From: Pachyseris speciosa
Taxonomy: Eukaryota; Cnidaria; Anthozoa; Scleractinia; Pachyseridae
Assembly (NCBI GenBank): GCA_016490735.1
Contig: JAEMWC010001218.1
Location: forward strand, 22,501 to 86,500
Length of the DNA: 64,000 bases
Direction: 5' to 3'
Shown here piece by piece: positions 10,465 through 21,480 of this stretch (position 1 is the stretch's first letter; each line of letters begins with the position of its first letter). The notes beneath the pieces were generated by a model. It worked only from the letters and a program-made list of their open reading frames with translations. It did no database searches and had not been told where the DNA came from. Position numbers and translations under genes: made by a program.

Positions 10465-11626
10465 TTGAATATGTGAACGATCATCGCAGTTGTGAACACT
10501 ACTTAAGCAGCAGTGAAAATAAAGCCTGAAAAAAATTCATGCTTGTACTCAGCCTTTATTTTCACTGCTGCTTAACCCATTGGCGCCCATGCCAGCCAAA
10601 ACCGGCCGCACAAGACTCCCATGCTTCAAAACATTGCAACTTTCTCAATCGCACGAATATTGCCTTAACTGTCAGTTGTGAGCACGAAATGGAATGTCCT
10701 TTAAATTTGGATATCCAATAAATGCAAGAAACAAAGCAACTTTTACCAAATACATGTATGGCCTTTTGAGTTTGGACAAGAACAAAACTGACCACTTTTA
10801 ATGTCAAAGAGAAACGACGAAAATGCCCCTTTTTGCCTTTACGTTTTTAAAAGAAATCATCGTCGAAAAACCAAACTTTAACCATCATAACAAAATTCAG
10901 TCCTTGTTCTAGCTTAGAAATGACTTTTTTGTTCATATTCTTCTCCCGAGTGTGGATACAGCCTTTTGTTCCAGTGCATTCGGGCCTTTCCACCATTTTC
11001 AACATCTTGACTACACTGCATGCTGGGAAATGACGAGAATTTTTGACAGCACGCCTTCCTTCCCCCAGTTCTTTCACATATAAACTAAGTCTACAGTCAC
11101 TCTGACTTACCGCCAAAAATTCCTGCTTGTGGTCATCTTCAGTGCTCACAAATTCCAAAATATGTGGCAGTAGGTCGAGAAATTCATCAAAGTGTTAATT
11201 CATCAAAGTGTCCGACCGGCCAAATTCCCAGTTCATCAAGTAACAAGCCAAATTCAACAACCAAGTACATCACCTTGCTCGATTCTTTGAGAAAATGGAC
11301 TCTTAGCTACCACCATACTTAATGATGCTCATCAGGCAGCCACTAAAGATGAAAAATGGTTGTAAACTTAGCAAAAATTGCAAGCAAACCGAACTTGGGC
11401 CGTTGTTGTAGTTCCATGGATGAAAAATAGCTACTATGACATCTTCAGAAACCTTGAGCCTCCAGTGCCTTCGGACAGCACCACTTTTCCATAGTAGTTT
11501 CAATAAAGAGTCATGAAATACTATGGCTTGTTTATAGGTGGAAAATCACTCTGAAAACGTAAAAACGGCTGGTAGTCAATGGGTTAAGTAGTGTTCACAA
11601 CTGTGATGATTGTTCACATATTCATT
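10465..11626. mobile_element. Palindromic MITE interrupted by the piggyBac-like element
   Basis: GAATATGTGAAC (about 10468) to ...CACTACTTAA is matched by the inverted TTAAGTAGTGTTCACAA...GTTCACATATTC at 11584-11624. An inner arm, AAGCAGCAGTGAAAATAAAG, pairs with CTTTATTTTCACTGCTGCTT ending at 10573. Removing 10576-11587 restores one continuous hairpin, so the host MITE was present first. Confidence 0.75.
10572..11587. mobile_element. piggyBac-like non-autonomous element, complete copy
   Basis: TTAA duplications at 10572-10575 and 11584-11587 enclose ends CCCATTGG and CAATGGG. No transposase frame is visible. The right half repeats at 1-585, and a differently derived relative with CCCTTTGACT ends lies at 37221-38235. 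Confidence 0.78.
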
Positions 11627-11984
11627 CTTTAATCTGCAGTTCAAATAATATGAAAATCATATATTCATTATCACATATATATGCCATTTTGTTTGACAAA
11701 CTTGACCAAATTGACTGGTTGGTAAGCTTGTCACTGTAAATGCACCACATTAAATGGCTGGCTCCATAAATTCTTTACATGGCACGTTTCAAAAGTGGCA
11801 TGTAACATACAACATTTTGTTGCAAGGCATGAGCCAAGCAGAATTTACTTGCATTCCTGCCACTATTTTTGGCTTTCATGTGAGGTCAGAAAAAATTAAA
11901 ATTACAAATTTTGAGTTTTTACCTTCATCAGGTAAAAGAGATTTTAAAGATATATCTGCTGACCTGTAGCGTAGCCTTTAGATA

Positions 11985-13544
11985 CAGTACCGCTCAAAAG
12001 TTACCACCCTCGCGCGCGACACGAATCGAGTCACGCGCTACGCGATTCTCATCGCGTGCTACACGATTCGCGTAGCGCGCGATGTCCTGGAAACTGTAAG
12101 TATATTGACTTGAAGCTCTCTCACCATTTAATATGCCCATTGTAAAGCAACAATAGTCGATTTCAATAGTCAATTTCCAGTGTTCGCAAAAGCCCGCTAA
12201 GAAGAAATGAATATGTGTAATTGATCAATCATCGCCGGAGAAGGGCAGAGTGTGCTTTGCTTCCAAATTCGGTGTCAAACTGTTTTCTCCTCGAAACTTT
12301 GATAGACTGAGGTCGACATATTAATAACTTTAAAAAACCTACATACACAATATGATATACATGAACATGCTTTTCAGTCTTTTGAAGTGGAGACATTCCG
12401 AGGAATTCTACCGTCATCGCGCCGCATTCAATCTTCCTACACTGTACATAACACCTCCAATTTTTCGGCTCGTCCATGAGCCATGACTGACGCTTGATAC
12501 TTTTTGTTAGTTTTCTCTTTATCTGATTCTTGACAACTAGCCATTTAAATAATTGAAAATGTTGGCGAGTTGGCACGGAGTTTGAAGCGGCAAATTAAAA
12601 ACAGATTGAGCCGTAGATAAGAAGACCGCGTAATTAAGCGGAGCACGTGCGAGGCTTCCAAACTACTTACTCTTCGGCAAATCTTTTTTCCAAGGACAAA
12701 CTCTACTGGATTGAAATCTGCACAAGTTTACAAAGATATGGCCAGGAAAATGTGTTCCGGTCTTTCGAAGTAGAAAATATACGATTGAGCATCGGTGTGT
12801 CGAATAAACAAAACATTTCACATACAACTACCCAAACTTATGTGTCTTCACCGTTGCCAGAATGAACTTCAGATTTCTACATGATAAAATTTTTTTGTGC
12901 ACAAAGAAGGAAATAAAATAAACTCCGTTCTGTTTCGGGTTCTATTCCTTGGCTTCTCATGAATTTTTCGGTCATATTGAGTGGAAGGTTTCAAATTACA
13001 CAGACAGTGGTTTTGCGGTTTTATGCAAATTTGCGATCCGAAAGCAAAATGCATATGCAGTAACCCGGCCGGTCATTAGTCATTTACTTGTGCCGAACTA
13101 GCTCTTGATTATGCCCTCATCGAATTTAGAAAACACGACCATTTAAACGTATCGACGACAGAACCGATAAAAATTCAACTTAATTCAGCGCTAACAGGAG
13201 TAACGAATTATGCTTATCATTCACAATTGATCATTCGTTGGTTTGTTTACAAGTTTTCGATTTGTAATGACCTCAATTACACTAAATTTATTTGCACAGA
13301 AGTGAACTACACGTATGAACGTCTCAAATTCAACAGAACAATAGCTGCATTTGGAAAGTGTTACGCGAATTTAATTGATGTCACGTTGCAAAATCACCCA
13401 AAATTTATGCCAAAAATTTCTGCTTTAGTGACTCTCGCGCGACACGAATTGCGTAGCACGCGACGCGATTCGCGTAGCGCGCAACGCGAATCGCGTAGCG
13501 CAAGAAACGCGACACGACTGGTAACTTACTTTTGAGCGGTACTG
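11985..13544. mobile_element. Tc1/mariner-like non-autonomous element B (1.56 kb)
   Basis: The ends are CAGTACCGCTCAAAAGT and its inverse ACTTTTGAGCGGTACTG, flanked by TA (11983-11984, 13545-13546). Both arms carry tandem CpG-rich palindromic units built from GCGTAGCGCGC and GCGATTCGCGTAGC (11998-12085 and 13430-13515). No transposase is seen. Just outside lies an imperfect direct repeat, ATATCTGCTGACCTGTAGC at 11949 and the near-copy at 13546. Confidence 0.75.
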
Positions 13545-13550
13545 TATATC

Positions 13551-14159
13551 TGCTGGCCTGTAGCCTGCTCAATAGCATACTTTGTTTTGAAAATAGAGCA
13601 GTTTGAATTTGGACATTTTCCACAATGTGCAACACAAGTCACGTACACTAAAATATTGATCTGCCTCCTGTTTTTGTGTTCTGAATAACCAATATGTTAA
13701 GAGGAGCATCTATGTGAATGTTTTCAAGTTTAGCAAAGAGAAAAATGTTTTCAGAGAGGCAAAGTAAACTCCAGATGTTTCCACTGCTTTGTGGCTGCCA
13801 TGTTGGTGTCCCAGCATCCTTTGCCAAATAACTTGAGTTTGGAACATCACACAGCCATAAAATTTTGGCACTTTGTTTATTTTATTACTCTTCTACAATA
13901 TATATAAATTTCTTGACTTCATTTATTGAATGGTAAGCGATTTCTTTGTCTCACATGAAAACCACCCATTTGAAATAAAACCTGTGTAGATTCCTATCAT
14001 AAAATATGCCACACATCTTCCAATCTTTTGAGGTATAGATCATTGTTTGAATTATCCTAAAGAACATCAAGGCACTGCTCATGAGATCTGAGAAAGAATT
14101 TATCAGGCCCTCCACTTAAGATTTTCCCTTCGTTTGGGCATTCTTCACACTATGCCTAC
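13551..14159. other. Intronic sequence without recognised feature
   Basis: AT-rich sequence between element B and exon 1 of the cysteine-rich gene. I see no coding exon, TIR or tandem array apart from short AT runs. Confidence 0.5.
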
Positions 14160-14311
14160 CCAGGGTCACAAGTGATGCAGTCATCAGGTTCCTTGTTTCC
14201 TTTGGTGCCACTGTAATGTCCTATAGGGCAGGGTTCGGGGGATTTGGCACCCTGTGGACAGTATCCTCCCTGAGGACACAAGCCTCCTGTGGGACTTCCT
14301 TCAGGTGGTGC
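14160..14311 (-). CDS. Exon 1 (first visible) of cysteine-rich extracellular protein
   Basis: Acceptor TGTATTTGCAG and donor GTAGGC bound 152 nt reading GGLCPQGGYCPQGAKS, EPCPIGHYSG and DDCITCDPG. The last codon is split GG|G with the exon at 10377, making CDPGYYC, the usual repeat core. A signal peptide and the true start must lie to the right, but I see no further cysteine-rich exon before 16 kb, so the 5' part may be beyond or hidden. Confidence 0.75.
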
Positions 14312-14390
14312 CTGCAAATACAATAACACATTAAGTCTCTCTACCCTGATAAAGGAGCAAGTCCCTAGTATAGTAAATGATAAAAGGTCC

Positions 14391-16280
14391 CATTACAACT
14401 TCACGCCGCTTTAAGTGTGTCTTTCTGAAATGGCTTATACCGCTGGATGTTGTAGCTTGAAGGCTCAGTTTATTCCTTTGGGCATTGCCTTCGGTAGTAC
14501 CGAAAGCGTCTCGAATAATTTTGGTTTTATTCGGTTTGAAAAAGGTGGGATATTTTGGATGGAGACCTCAAAGAGACTTCAAAAGACTGGAACAATACTG
14601 CAATTAAGGGACCATGTGTAAACTGACTTGTGAACGTATCCTTTTGTTCGCGACGTGTGAAAGATTATGAAGTAATCACCACAGACATTTTATAGATTTG
14701 GCTTCTTCGCAACGTATTTTCAAGTTTTGTAAGCTTAAGCTTGTGTATTTTTGAATACAGATCATATTGAGAGCCTTAAAAAGAGATCTTGAACGAGTTG
14801 TTTTGGTCACAGAACGCGTTAGAACTTTTTTTCCTAGAGCGGCGGCCATGATTAATTTATGTGTGAACACGTTCTGATGCGTGGTGAATGCTCAGGCCAC
14901 TTACTGGATTTGAACTTTTCCTTTGACCACAACATTCGAGGAGAGATTTAATTTAGGATTCTTTTCTTTTTGAGGCCAACTGAGTGTTCGATTCAAAGCC
15001 GCCGTCAAGTTTTACTCGGAGCAGTGTCGCATTTCATGTTATCTGTTCCTCCCAGAATATATATGTATCTGATGACTTTTTCTTTCTTTGCTCAATAAAG
15101 AAATTAAATTAAAAATTCTTGATTTGTATTTTTTTATTTATAACTCAGTGAGTTAATTTTGCTCCATGCAGCCACGTTAATTCCGACAATCGCGGCGTGT
15201 AACTTAAGTTTCTATTTCAAGATAAACAATCAATTGAGGCTTTTTATCGTGTATATCGTCTAACAACTGAAATAAAACGCATTTGTTTTGTTTAAGAAGA
15301 TTTCAGGCCAAGTACATCGGTCAAAAGAGTCATCCATCGTCAAACGGCTGTCGAGGCATTACTATGATTTACGTAATTCTCCGGACTCTTTTTAGTAAAC
15401 ACGGATGTTTTGATCAAGCAAGCTTCGTGAGCAAGAAAACCGCAATTTTTGTCCGGTTGTCATGTCAACTGTCTAGAATTGACCAATTGCTGTGTCTTGT
15501 CACGTCCCCTGACGCTCATCACGCTCGATGCACGTAATCTTTCCGATTATTTGCTTGCCTTGTTCTATCAGTCGAAAAGATTTTACGCAGAGAATGTTAA
15601 AGCAAAGGCAACAGAAACGAAATAAGGTAAAAAAACATCAACAAATAAAAATGTTTAACGCCAAAGTCGCATTGCCACACGCAACAAGTTTTGTAACTGC
15701 TGCTTTGTGCCAAGGTAAATAATACTCCGCAGTCATGAATTCAATTCGCGTGCACTCCCGTGTTTACTTTGAAAAAGGAAACCCTCCCTCTCTCGAGCAA
15801 AATTTTGACTCAGTAAAGTTAAAAAGGCGATTATGTAGAATCTTTGATCTTTACTCTCAAATTTCCAAGGCTGTTTACGGCCTTCAAGAAATTGTTCACT
15901 CGAACGCGATTTTCGCTGGGAGCGTAAATATTGACCAATTTGTCCGGTTGTTCTGTGGTAATTGACAAAAACCTCCCTTCGATATCTGGTTCAAGTTTGA
16001 AATTGACAAGAATGGTGGCACCAGCTGTGGCACACATGCTATTAATTTAAAATCAATCAAGCAGATATCATCTTAGTCCCTTGGGTTTTATTTCTTCTCT
16101 GTTAATAAAAGAAAAATATCTCACCTACATCAAAGAGCTTGCGCTCTTCGGAAACATGCCGTGTTGTCGGCAGAACATCGTTGTGAATAAGTGATGTGTA
16201 AGAACAATAGCGTGAATATATAAATGCTCAAGGACCCCAGAATTTGGGGTACACACTTAAAGCGGCGTGAAGTTGTCATG
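14391..16280. mobile_element. DNA-transposon-like element with ~26-bp inverted ends, family unknown
   Basis: ACAACTTCACGCCGCTTTAA (from 14395) is inverted at 16251-16276 (TTAAAGCGGCGTGAAGTTGT); the match extends three more bases outward (CAT/ATG) with one mismatch. I could find no target duplication, and the ORFs inside (up to 84 codons) match nothing I know. It may be a non-autonomous element or a pair of unrelated solo ends. Confidence 0.5.
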
Positions 16281-16725
16281 CTTAGCACAATCAACTCTAA
16301 CCAAGTGATTGAAGTCAAATATACAAATTACTACAGTTCAACCCCTGTTAAGCTGCCAACCTCAGGGAAATGGATAGTGGCTGCTTAAAAGAGGTTAAAA
16401 CAATCGAAGAACCCCACTGGGACTTTGGTTACTTGCCACCTAGAATAGGGGGTGGCTGTTTAATAGATGGCCATTTATAGGGGGTTTGAATGTAACTAAA
16501 TTTTACTGCCTGAATCTTGAATGAAAAACAAAAAGTGAACAGCCACATGATGTCTGTTGACAGTACCTGCTTTCACCTTTTCTCTTCTCAAAATAAATTT
16601 TCTCTTGATCAACCATTAGGTTTCAGCATATTTCCCTTTTTGACACTAAACAATTACACTGTTCTAAATTAGTTCACATCTTACAGGTAGATGTATAAGC
16701 TCTTCCACTGCAATAGAAACCTGCA
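16281..16725. other. Non-coding stretch downstream of the zinc-ribbon ORF
   Basis: No exon, TIR or tandem repeat recognised. It is the probable 3' region of the minus-strand ORF that stops at 16726. Confidence 0.4.
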
Positions 16726-17175
16726 TCACATCACATCAAAATCACCTCTTGGATCGCTGTCATCTTCAGATCCCTCCCAGTTCTCAGTAACAGAGTCCCC
16801 AGCTACAGTGTCAGTGACATTAGCCACTGGATCATCATCATCGAAATGGGCTAAGTCCTCCTCGTTGAAACGTTTTGTAAGCCGGTCTGCTAATCTCCCA
16901 CGGAGGTCTGAAGATAAGAGGGGCTCGGTATCAACCTTTTCGCGGCAGCTGGTATCCGATTCCACGTGATCCGATTCCTCTTCCAGCTCTATGCCATCAG
17001 CACTGGTGTGAGACTCCAAGTCGGCCTCTTGTTCGGATGAAGCGTTGTTGATCACGGCGTCTCCACAAGAATGACACCTTGATCCCGAGTAAGAATAACT
17101 ACTTCCACAACGAGAACACAGAATTAGACGCCTACTTCTTTTCTTCAGCTTTCGAGGTGAACTTCTTTTCGGCAT
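16726..17175 (-). CDS. Zinc-ribbon/acidic nuclear-type protein (149 aa), unknown family
   Basis: From the ATG at 17175 the frame starts MPKRSSPRKLKKRSRR, a basic stretch like a nuclear localisation signal. It continues with two CxxC knuckles (CSRCGSSYSYSGSRCHSC), a compact zinc-ribbon pattern, and a long acidic serine-rich C-terminus (for example FDDDDP). The frame stays open upstream to an ATG in the terminal repeat of the neighbouring 15-kb element. I reject that start because those residues come from the insertion. Before the insertion the promoter would have faced the coiled-coil ORF now at 32416. No named homologue is recalled. It may be a first exon of a longer gene. Confidence 0.55.
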   Translation of the reverse strand: MPKRSSPRKLKKRSRRLILCSRCGSSYSYSGSRCHSCGDAVINNASSEQEADLESHTSADGIELEEESDHVESDTSCREKVDTEPLLSSDLRGRLADRLTKRFNEEDLAHFDDDDPVANVTDTVAGDSVTENWEGSEDDSDPRGDFDVM

Positions 17176-17251
17176 TTTGAAAAGAACTCCGTTGCAAAGA
17201 TCGAAAATTGTATGGAAAATTCTCCTGTTTGGTGTGTTTGGCTCGATTTGG

Positions 17252-17335
17252 GGCATATACTCCATGGGAAGAACCCATATAGTCTCCCTCTATAAGATCC
17301 CTTTTATGGTATATGTAGTGCTTATACTCCTTGCG
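17252..17335 (+). repeat. Left TIR of the 15-kb element
   Basis: Identical, inverted, to 32146-32229. It contains a local palindrome around CCATGGG...CCCATAT and TATA-like tracts (CTATAAGATCCC). The minisatellite starts at its inner edge. Confidence 0.85.
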
Positions 17336-18840
17336 GTGCTTGTACTACTTGAGTTGCTTGTACTCCTTGAGGTGCTTGTACTACTTGAGTTGCTTGTACT
17401 ACTTGAGTTGCTTGTACTCCTTGAGGTGCTTGTACTACTTGAGGTGCTTGTACTACTTGAGGTGCTTGTACTCCTTGAGTTGCTTGTACTACTTAAGGTG
17501 CTTGTGCTACTTGAGGTGCTTGTACTACTTGGGTTGCTTGTACTCCTTGAGGTGCTTGTACTACTTGAGTTGCTTGTACACCTTGAGGTGCTTGTACTAC
17601 TTGAGGTGCTTGTACTACGTGAGGTGCTTATACTACTTGAGGTGCTTGTACTACTTGCCTTGCTTGTACTACTTGAGGTGCTTGTACTCCTTGAGGTGCT
17701 TGTACTCCTTGAGTTGCTTGTACTACTTAAGGTGCTTGTGCTACTTGAGGTGCTTGTACTACTTGGGTTGCTTAAATTACTACTTGAGGTGCTTGTACTA
17801 CTTGAGGTGCTTGTACTACTTGAGGTGCTTGTACTCCTTGAGGTGCTTGTACTACTTGAGGTGCTTGTACCACTTGGGTTCCTTGTACTACTTGAGGTGC
17901 TTGTACTACTTGCCTTGCTTGTAGTACTTGAGTTGCTTCTACTACTTGAGGTGCTTGTACTACTTGAGGTGCTTGTACTACTTGAGGTGCTTGTACTACT
18001 TGGGTTGCTTGTACTACTTGAGGTGCTTGTACTACTTGAGGTGCTTGTACTACTTGAGTTGCTTGTACTACTTGAGGTGCTTGTGCTACTTGAGGTGCTT
18101 GTACTACTTGGGTTGCTTCTATTACGTGAGGTGCTTGTACTACTTAAGGTGCTTCTACTACTTGGGTTGCCTGTACTGCTTGGGTTGCTTGTACTACTTG
18201 AGGTGCTTGTACTACTTGAGGTGCTTGTACTACTTGAGGTGCTTGTACTCCTTGAGGTGCTTGTACTACTTGCGGTGCTTGTACTACTTGGGTTCCTTGT
18301 ACTACTTGAGGTGCTTGTACTACTTGCCTTGCTTGTAGTACTTGAGTTGCTTCTACTACTTGAGGTGCTTGTACTACTTGAGGTGCTTGTACTACTTGGG
18401 TTGCTTGTACTACTTGAGGTGCTTGTACTACTTGAGGTGCTTGTACTACTTGAGGTGCTTGTACTACTTGGGTTGCTTCTATTACTTGAGGTGCTTGTAC
18501 TACTTGAGGTGCTTCTACTACTTGGGTTGCTTGTACTGCTTGGGTTGCTTGTACTACTTGAGGTGCTTGTACTCCTTGAGGTGCTTGTACTACTTGAGCT
18601 GCTTGTACTCCTTGAGTTGCTTTTACTCCTTGAGTTGCTTTTACTACTTGAGCTGCTTGTACTCCTTGAGTTGCTTTTACTCCTTGAGTTGCTTTTACTA
18701 CTTGAGCTGCTTGTACTCCTTGAGTTTCTTGTACTTCTTGAGTTGCTTGTACTCCTTGAGTTGCTTGTACTACTTAAGGTGCTTGTGCTACTTGAGGTGC
18801 TTGTACTCCTTGAGGTGCTTGTAGTACTTGAGTTGAGTGG
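17330..18840 (+). repeat. 18-bp minisatellite array, left arm (~84 copies)
   Basis: The unit is GCTTGTACTACTTGAGGT with frequent single-base variants (GTTGCT, CTCCTT, CCTTGC). Because 18 is divisible by 3 and the unit has no stop in three plus-strand frames, long low-complexity ORFs (up to 557 codons) appear. These are not genes. One in-frame 3-bp insertion is seen near 17770. Confidence 0.95.
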
Positions 18841-18849
18841 TTGTACTTA

Positions 18850-19228
18850 ATTTTGGTTAATTGGTTAACTTGACTTTGTGATAATTTTAGAGTGAGGATC
18901 GACTGGTAAATGATTTTTGAAAAGTTCATATCCTGTTTTCTCCAAGCTTATATGTCGTATTCTCGAACCATTTAAGCAACTATTATTTCATTTGCTCTTT
19001 TTCTGTAGCAGTTCAATTTGTGAAATGACATAGCAGTATTTTTTTTTGTCGCCAGAATATCGCATTGCGATCAACTTGTTGTTTTGTTGGTTATGTTTGT
19101 CAGTTTTCGCAAACTGGCTTCATTGAACCGGAAAGATGGAAACACGTAAAATAATTTACCTAAGTATATAAGCGTCAATTTGAAGGTACTCTGCAGGACA
19201 TATGTCCGAGAACTTTCATTTCTGTATA
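18850..19228. other. Unassigned AT-rich sequence inside the 15-kb element
   Basis: It lies between the left minisatellite arm and the mariner remnant. No coding or repeat structure seen. Confidence 0.4.
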
Positions 19229-19230
19229 TA

Positions 19231-20072
19231 CAGGGTGTTTCAAAAGTTCGTTCCCATTTGTTTTTTTCTAACGTTTCATTATTTATTAAACGTAACATTT
19301 AAAAAATAAGGCATATTATTGTTTGCCTATTTTTCATTCGATCATTTCAATTATTAGTAACAAGAATGCCCGCCTTTATTTTTAATGACATTTTCTAAGC
19401 GCCTGGGCATAGAATGTGCGAGTTCCTTTAACGTGTCAAGAGTCACATTTTTCCATGCAAAGCGTAGTCGCCTTTACAGCTCTTTCATCCTTTCCTGGTC
19501 ATGTATCTCCACACCGTTATGCTCGAAACTTCGATATTTTTGTGTTGAAGATTTTTGGCAATCTTCCTTGTTGAATTGTTCCGTTTGTACTTCGCTTTAT
19601 CGATTGATTTTCGAGCAGCATTGGTCAAAACAGACGGTCGTCCGCTTCTTGGTTTGTCTTCGAAGCACTCTCTTTTCGACCACTTGTTCACCCAACGTAC
19701 TGTCTTGTTAAAAAAAGTTAGCAATTTCTTTGACTGAATGACCAGATGATCGTAGTATGGCTGCTTGAGCTCTAGCATAAACAATGTCTGACTTCATTTT
19801 CGTGACAGAGAAAACAGAAAGGTCAGGAAAACAATCAGAGAATAACAACAAATTCGGGACACAAAGGGCGCGAAAAAAAATGGCGGGAAAAAGCGCGTGT
19901 GCACACTTGGCGCGAAAATCGAAAGAAAGGCATCTAGTAGCTAATTAAAATTGCTATTGGCAGCTATTTTAATAAATTCTCTACCTCAATGTTTTGATAA
20001 AGTTCTAAGAAACAATTAATTTGTTTAAAAAATTAACAACTCTAAATCGGAACGAACTTTTGAAACACCCTG
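19231..20072. mobile_element. Internally deleted mariner element
   Basis: The ends CAGGGTGTTTCAAAAGTTCG and CGAACTTTTGAAACACCCTG are inverted, with TA on both sides (19229-19230, 20073-20074). At 842 bp it is shorter than an autonomous mariner (~1.3 kb). Only the N-terminal half of the transposase remains. Confidence 0.88.
19485..19797 (-). pseudogene. Mariner/Tc1 transposase N-terminal DNA-binding region, frameshifted
   Basis: From ATG 19797 the frame reads MKSDIVYARAQAAILRSSGH and SVKEIANFF, then breaks in a run of seven T. It continues in another frame with NKTVRWVNKWSKR, DKPRSGRPSVLTNAARKSI and a second helix-turn-helix region ending VWRYMTRKG. This is the bipartite paired-like HTH domain of Tc1/mariner transposases. 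The catalytic DD[E/D] domain is absent. The single T excess explains the frameshift. Confidence 0.82.
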
Positions 20073-20339
20073 TACAAAGAAGTGGTCGTAAAAGTAAGAA
20101 TGTTAATCGACATGTTGTAAAAAGTGTGCTAGGAAACAAAGGACGGGAAGACCAGCTGTCGTGAGCAATACTGCTAAAACAATCTTTAAATGGTGAAGTA
20201 TACACGTAACGATAAAGTGCACCGCAACTTTTTAATGCCATTCCCCGCGAATTCAGACACGGAGGAAATTTAAACAGTTTAGTTAAACCTTTACCGTTTC
20301 AGAATGCGTATGGTTTTTAAGGGATTGCTACATGACGCT

Positions 20340-20410
20340 TCTTAGATGAATTTCTACGTGTCATCGTCATCGTCATCACCTTCATCATCATCATCATCAT
20401 CATCATCATT
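20340..20410. repeat. (ATC)n microsatellite
   Basis: An imperfect then perfect ATC/TCA triplet run (20362-20409) gives spurious poly-aspartate frames on the minus strand. Confidence 0.85.
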
Positions 20411-20796
20411 AGGCCTGTCCCGATTGTGATGGAAAAATCGACAAAAAGTGCTCGAATAGTGCTCGATTTTTATAAAAAGTGCTTGAAATTTAGAAATAGT
20501 GCACAAAAGTTGCTCGTAGTTTTTTATTATTTCCTTACAGATGTTCATACATATTCCTAGTTTTATATAACTGTAAACTCTCGATTTTTTAATACTGAAA
20601 TGACCATAAAGTTAGAACATTTGTCGAACCCAACTTTTCCCCCGCACAGCATGGAACTAACAAAGCACAGGGAAAACCGCTAAGCGTCTGAAGTCTTTCG
20701 TGCGGTATTGTACCCTACTGGAATTGAAATTTCACGCAAAATAGCGGGGACAAAAAATCAAGAACAAGCAAATAAATAAATTTCTTTCATATACAC

Positions 20797-21240
20797 TTCA
20801 AATGCAGGGTTGCAGTTAAAAAATGTTGTATTTCCTAATTCAGAGAAGGAGTCGCCATAAAATAGGCACCCAAAGGAGTACATGTGGTCTTCTTACGTAA
20901 ATGCTGGGTTGCCGTTTAAACATGTTGTATTTTCTAATTCAGAAAACGAGGAGAGTCGCACTCAAACGAGCACATGTGGCCTTGTTACTTAAATGCCATG
21001 TTACAGTTTAAATATGTTGTATTATTAATTCAGCAAAGAAGGAGAGTCGCCAAAAAAATAGGCACCCAAAGGAATACATGTGATCTTGTAGCTCAAATGC
21101 CGGATTGCCGTGTAACAATGTTGCATTTTCTAATTCAGAAAAGGAGGAGAGTCGCCATAAAATAGGCATCCAAAGGAGCACATGTGGTATTGATACTTAA
21201 ATGTTGGGTTGCTGTTTGAAAATGTTATATTTCTTATTCA
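20797..21240 (+). repeat. Diverged ~100-bp tandem repeat, about five units
   Basis: Each unit contains AAATGCNGGGTTGCNGTTTAA, ATGTTGTATTTTCTAATTCAG, GAGGAGAGTCGCCATAAAATA and GGCACCCAAAGGAGNACATG in order. Units start near 20800, 20899, 20991, 21095 and 21199. Divergence between units is roughly 10-25% by eye. Confidence 0.8.
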
Positions 21241-21480
21241 GTGTATGTGCAATATTAAAATTAAATTATTGTGAGAATGGTAGTCAATTTTCCCATCTTT
21301 CAACCCAATAAAAAGCCAAAAGGTTTAAAAGCAACCAAGTGTGTCTAAGGAAAAAGGCATAAACGTTTTGGAGCACATGTGGTATTGATACTTAAATGTT
21401 GGGTTGCTGTTTGAAAATGTTATATTTCTTATTCAGTGTATGTGCAATATTAAAATTAAATTATTGTGAGAATGGTAGTC
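21175..21480 (+). repeat. 111-bp duplication separated by 84 bp copied from 27470
   Basis: The segment 21175-21285 is repeated exactly at 21370-21480. The 86 bp spanning the middle (21285-21370) is identical to 27469-27554, about 6 kb to the right in the same orientation. Confidence 0.9.

Noticed and set aside
14415..16037. Several 60-84-codon ORFs inside the 14391-16280 element
   Set aside because: No similarity, motif or splice context; treated as chance frames.
17330..18840. CRISPR-like array
   Set aside because: Units are contiguous 18-mers without unique spacers, in an animal-type genome; it is a minisatellite.
17177..18850. Very long leucine/valine-rich and tyrosine/cysteine-rich ORFs (up to 557 codons)
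   Set aside because: They are translations of an 18-bp minisatellite whose unit has no stop in several frames and whose length is a multiple of three. There are no domains, and parallel frames are open too.
20354..20548. ORF ending in poly-aspartate
   Set aside because: Arises from the ATC triplet microsatellite; no domain.
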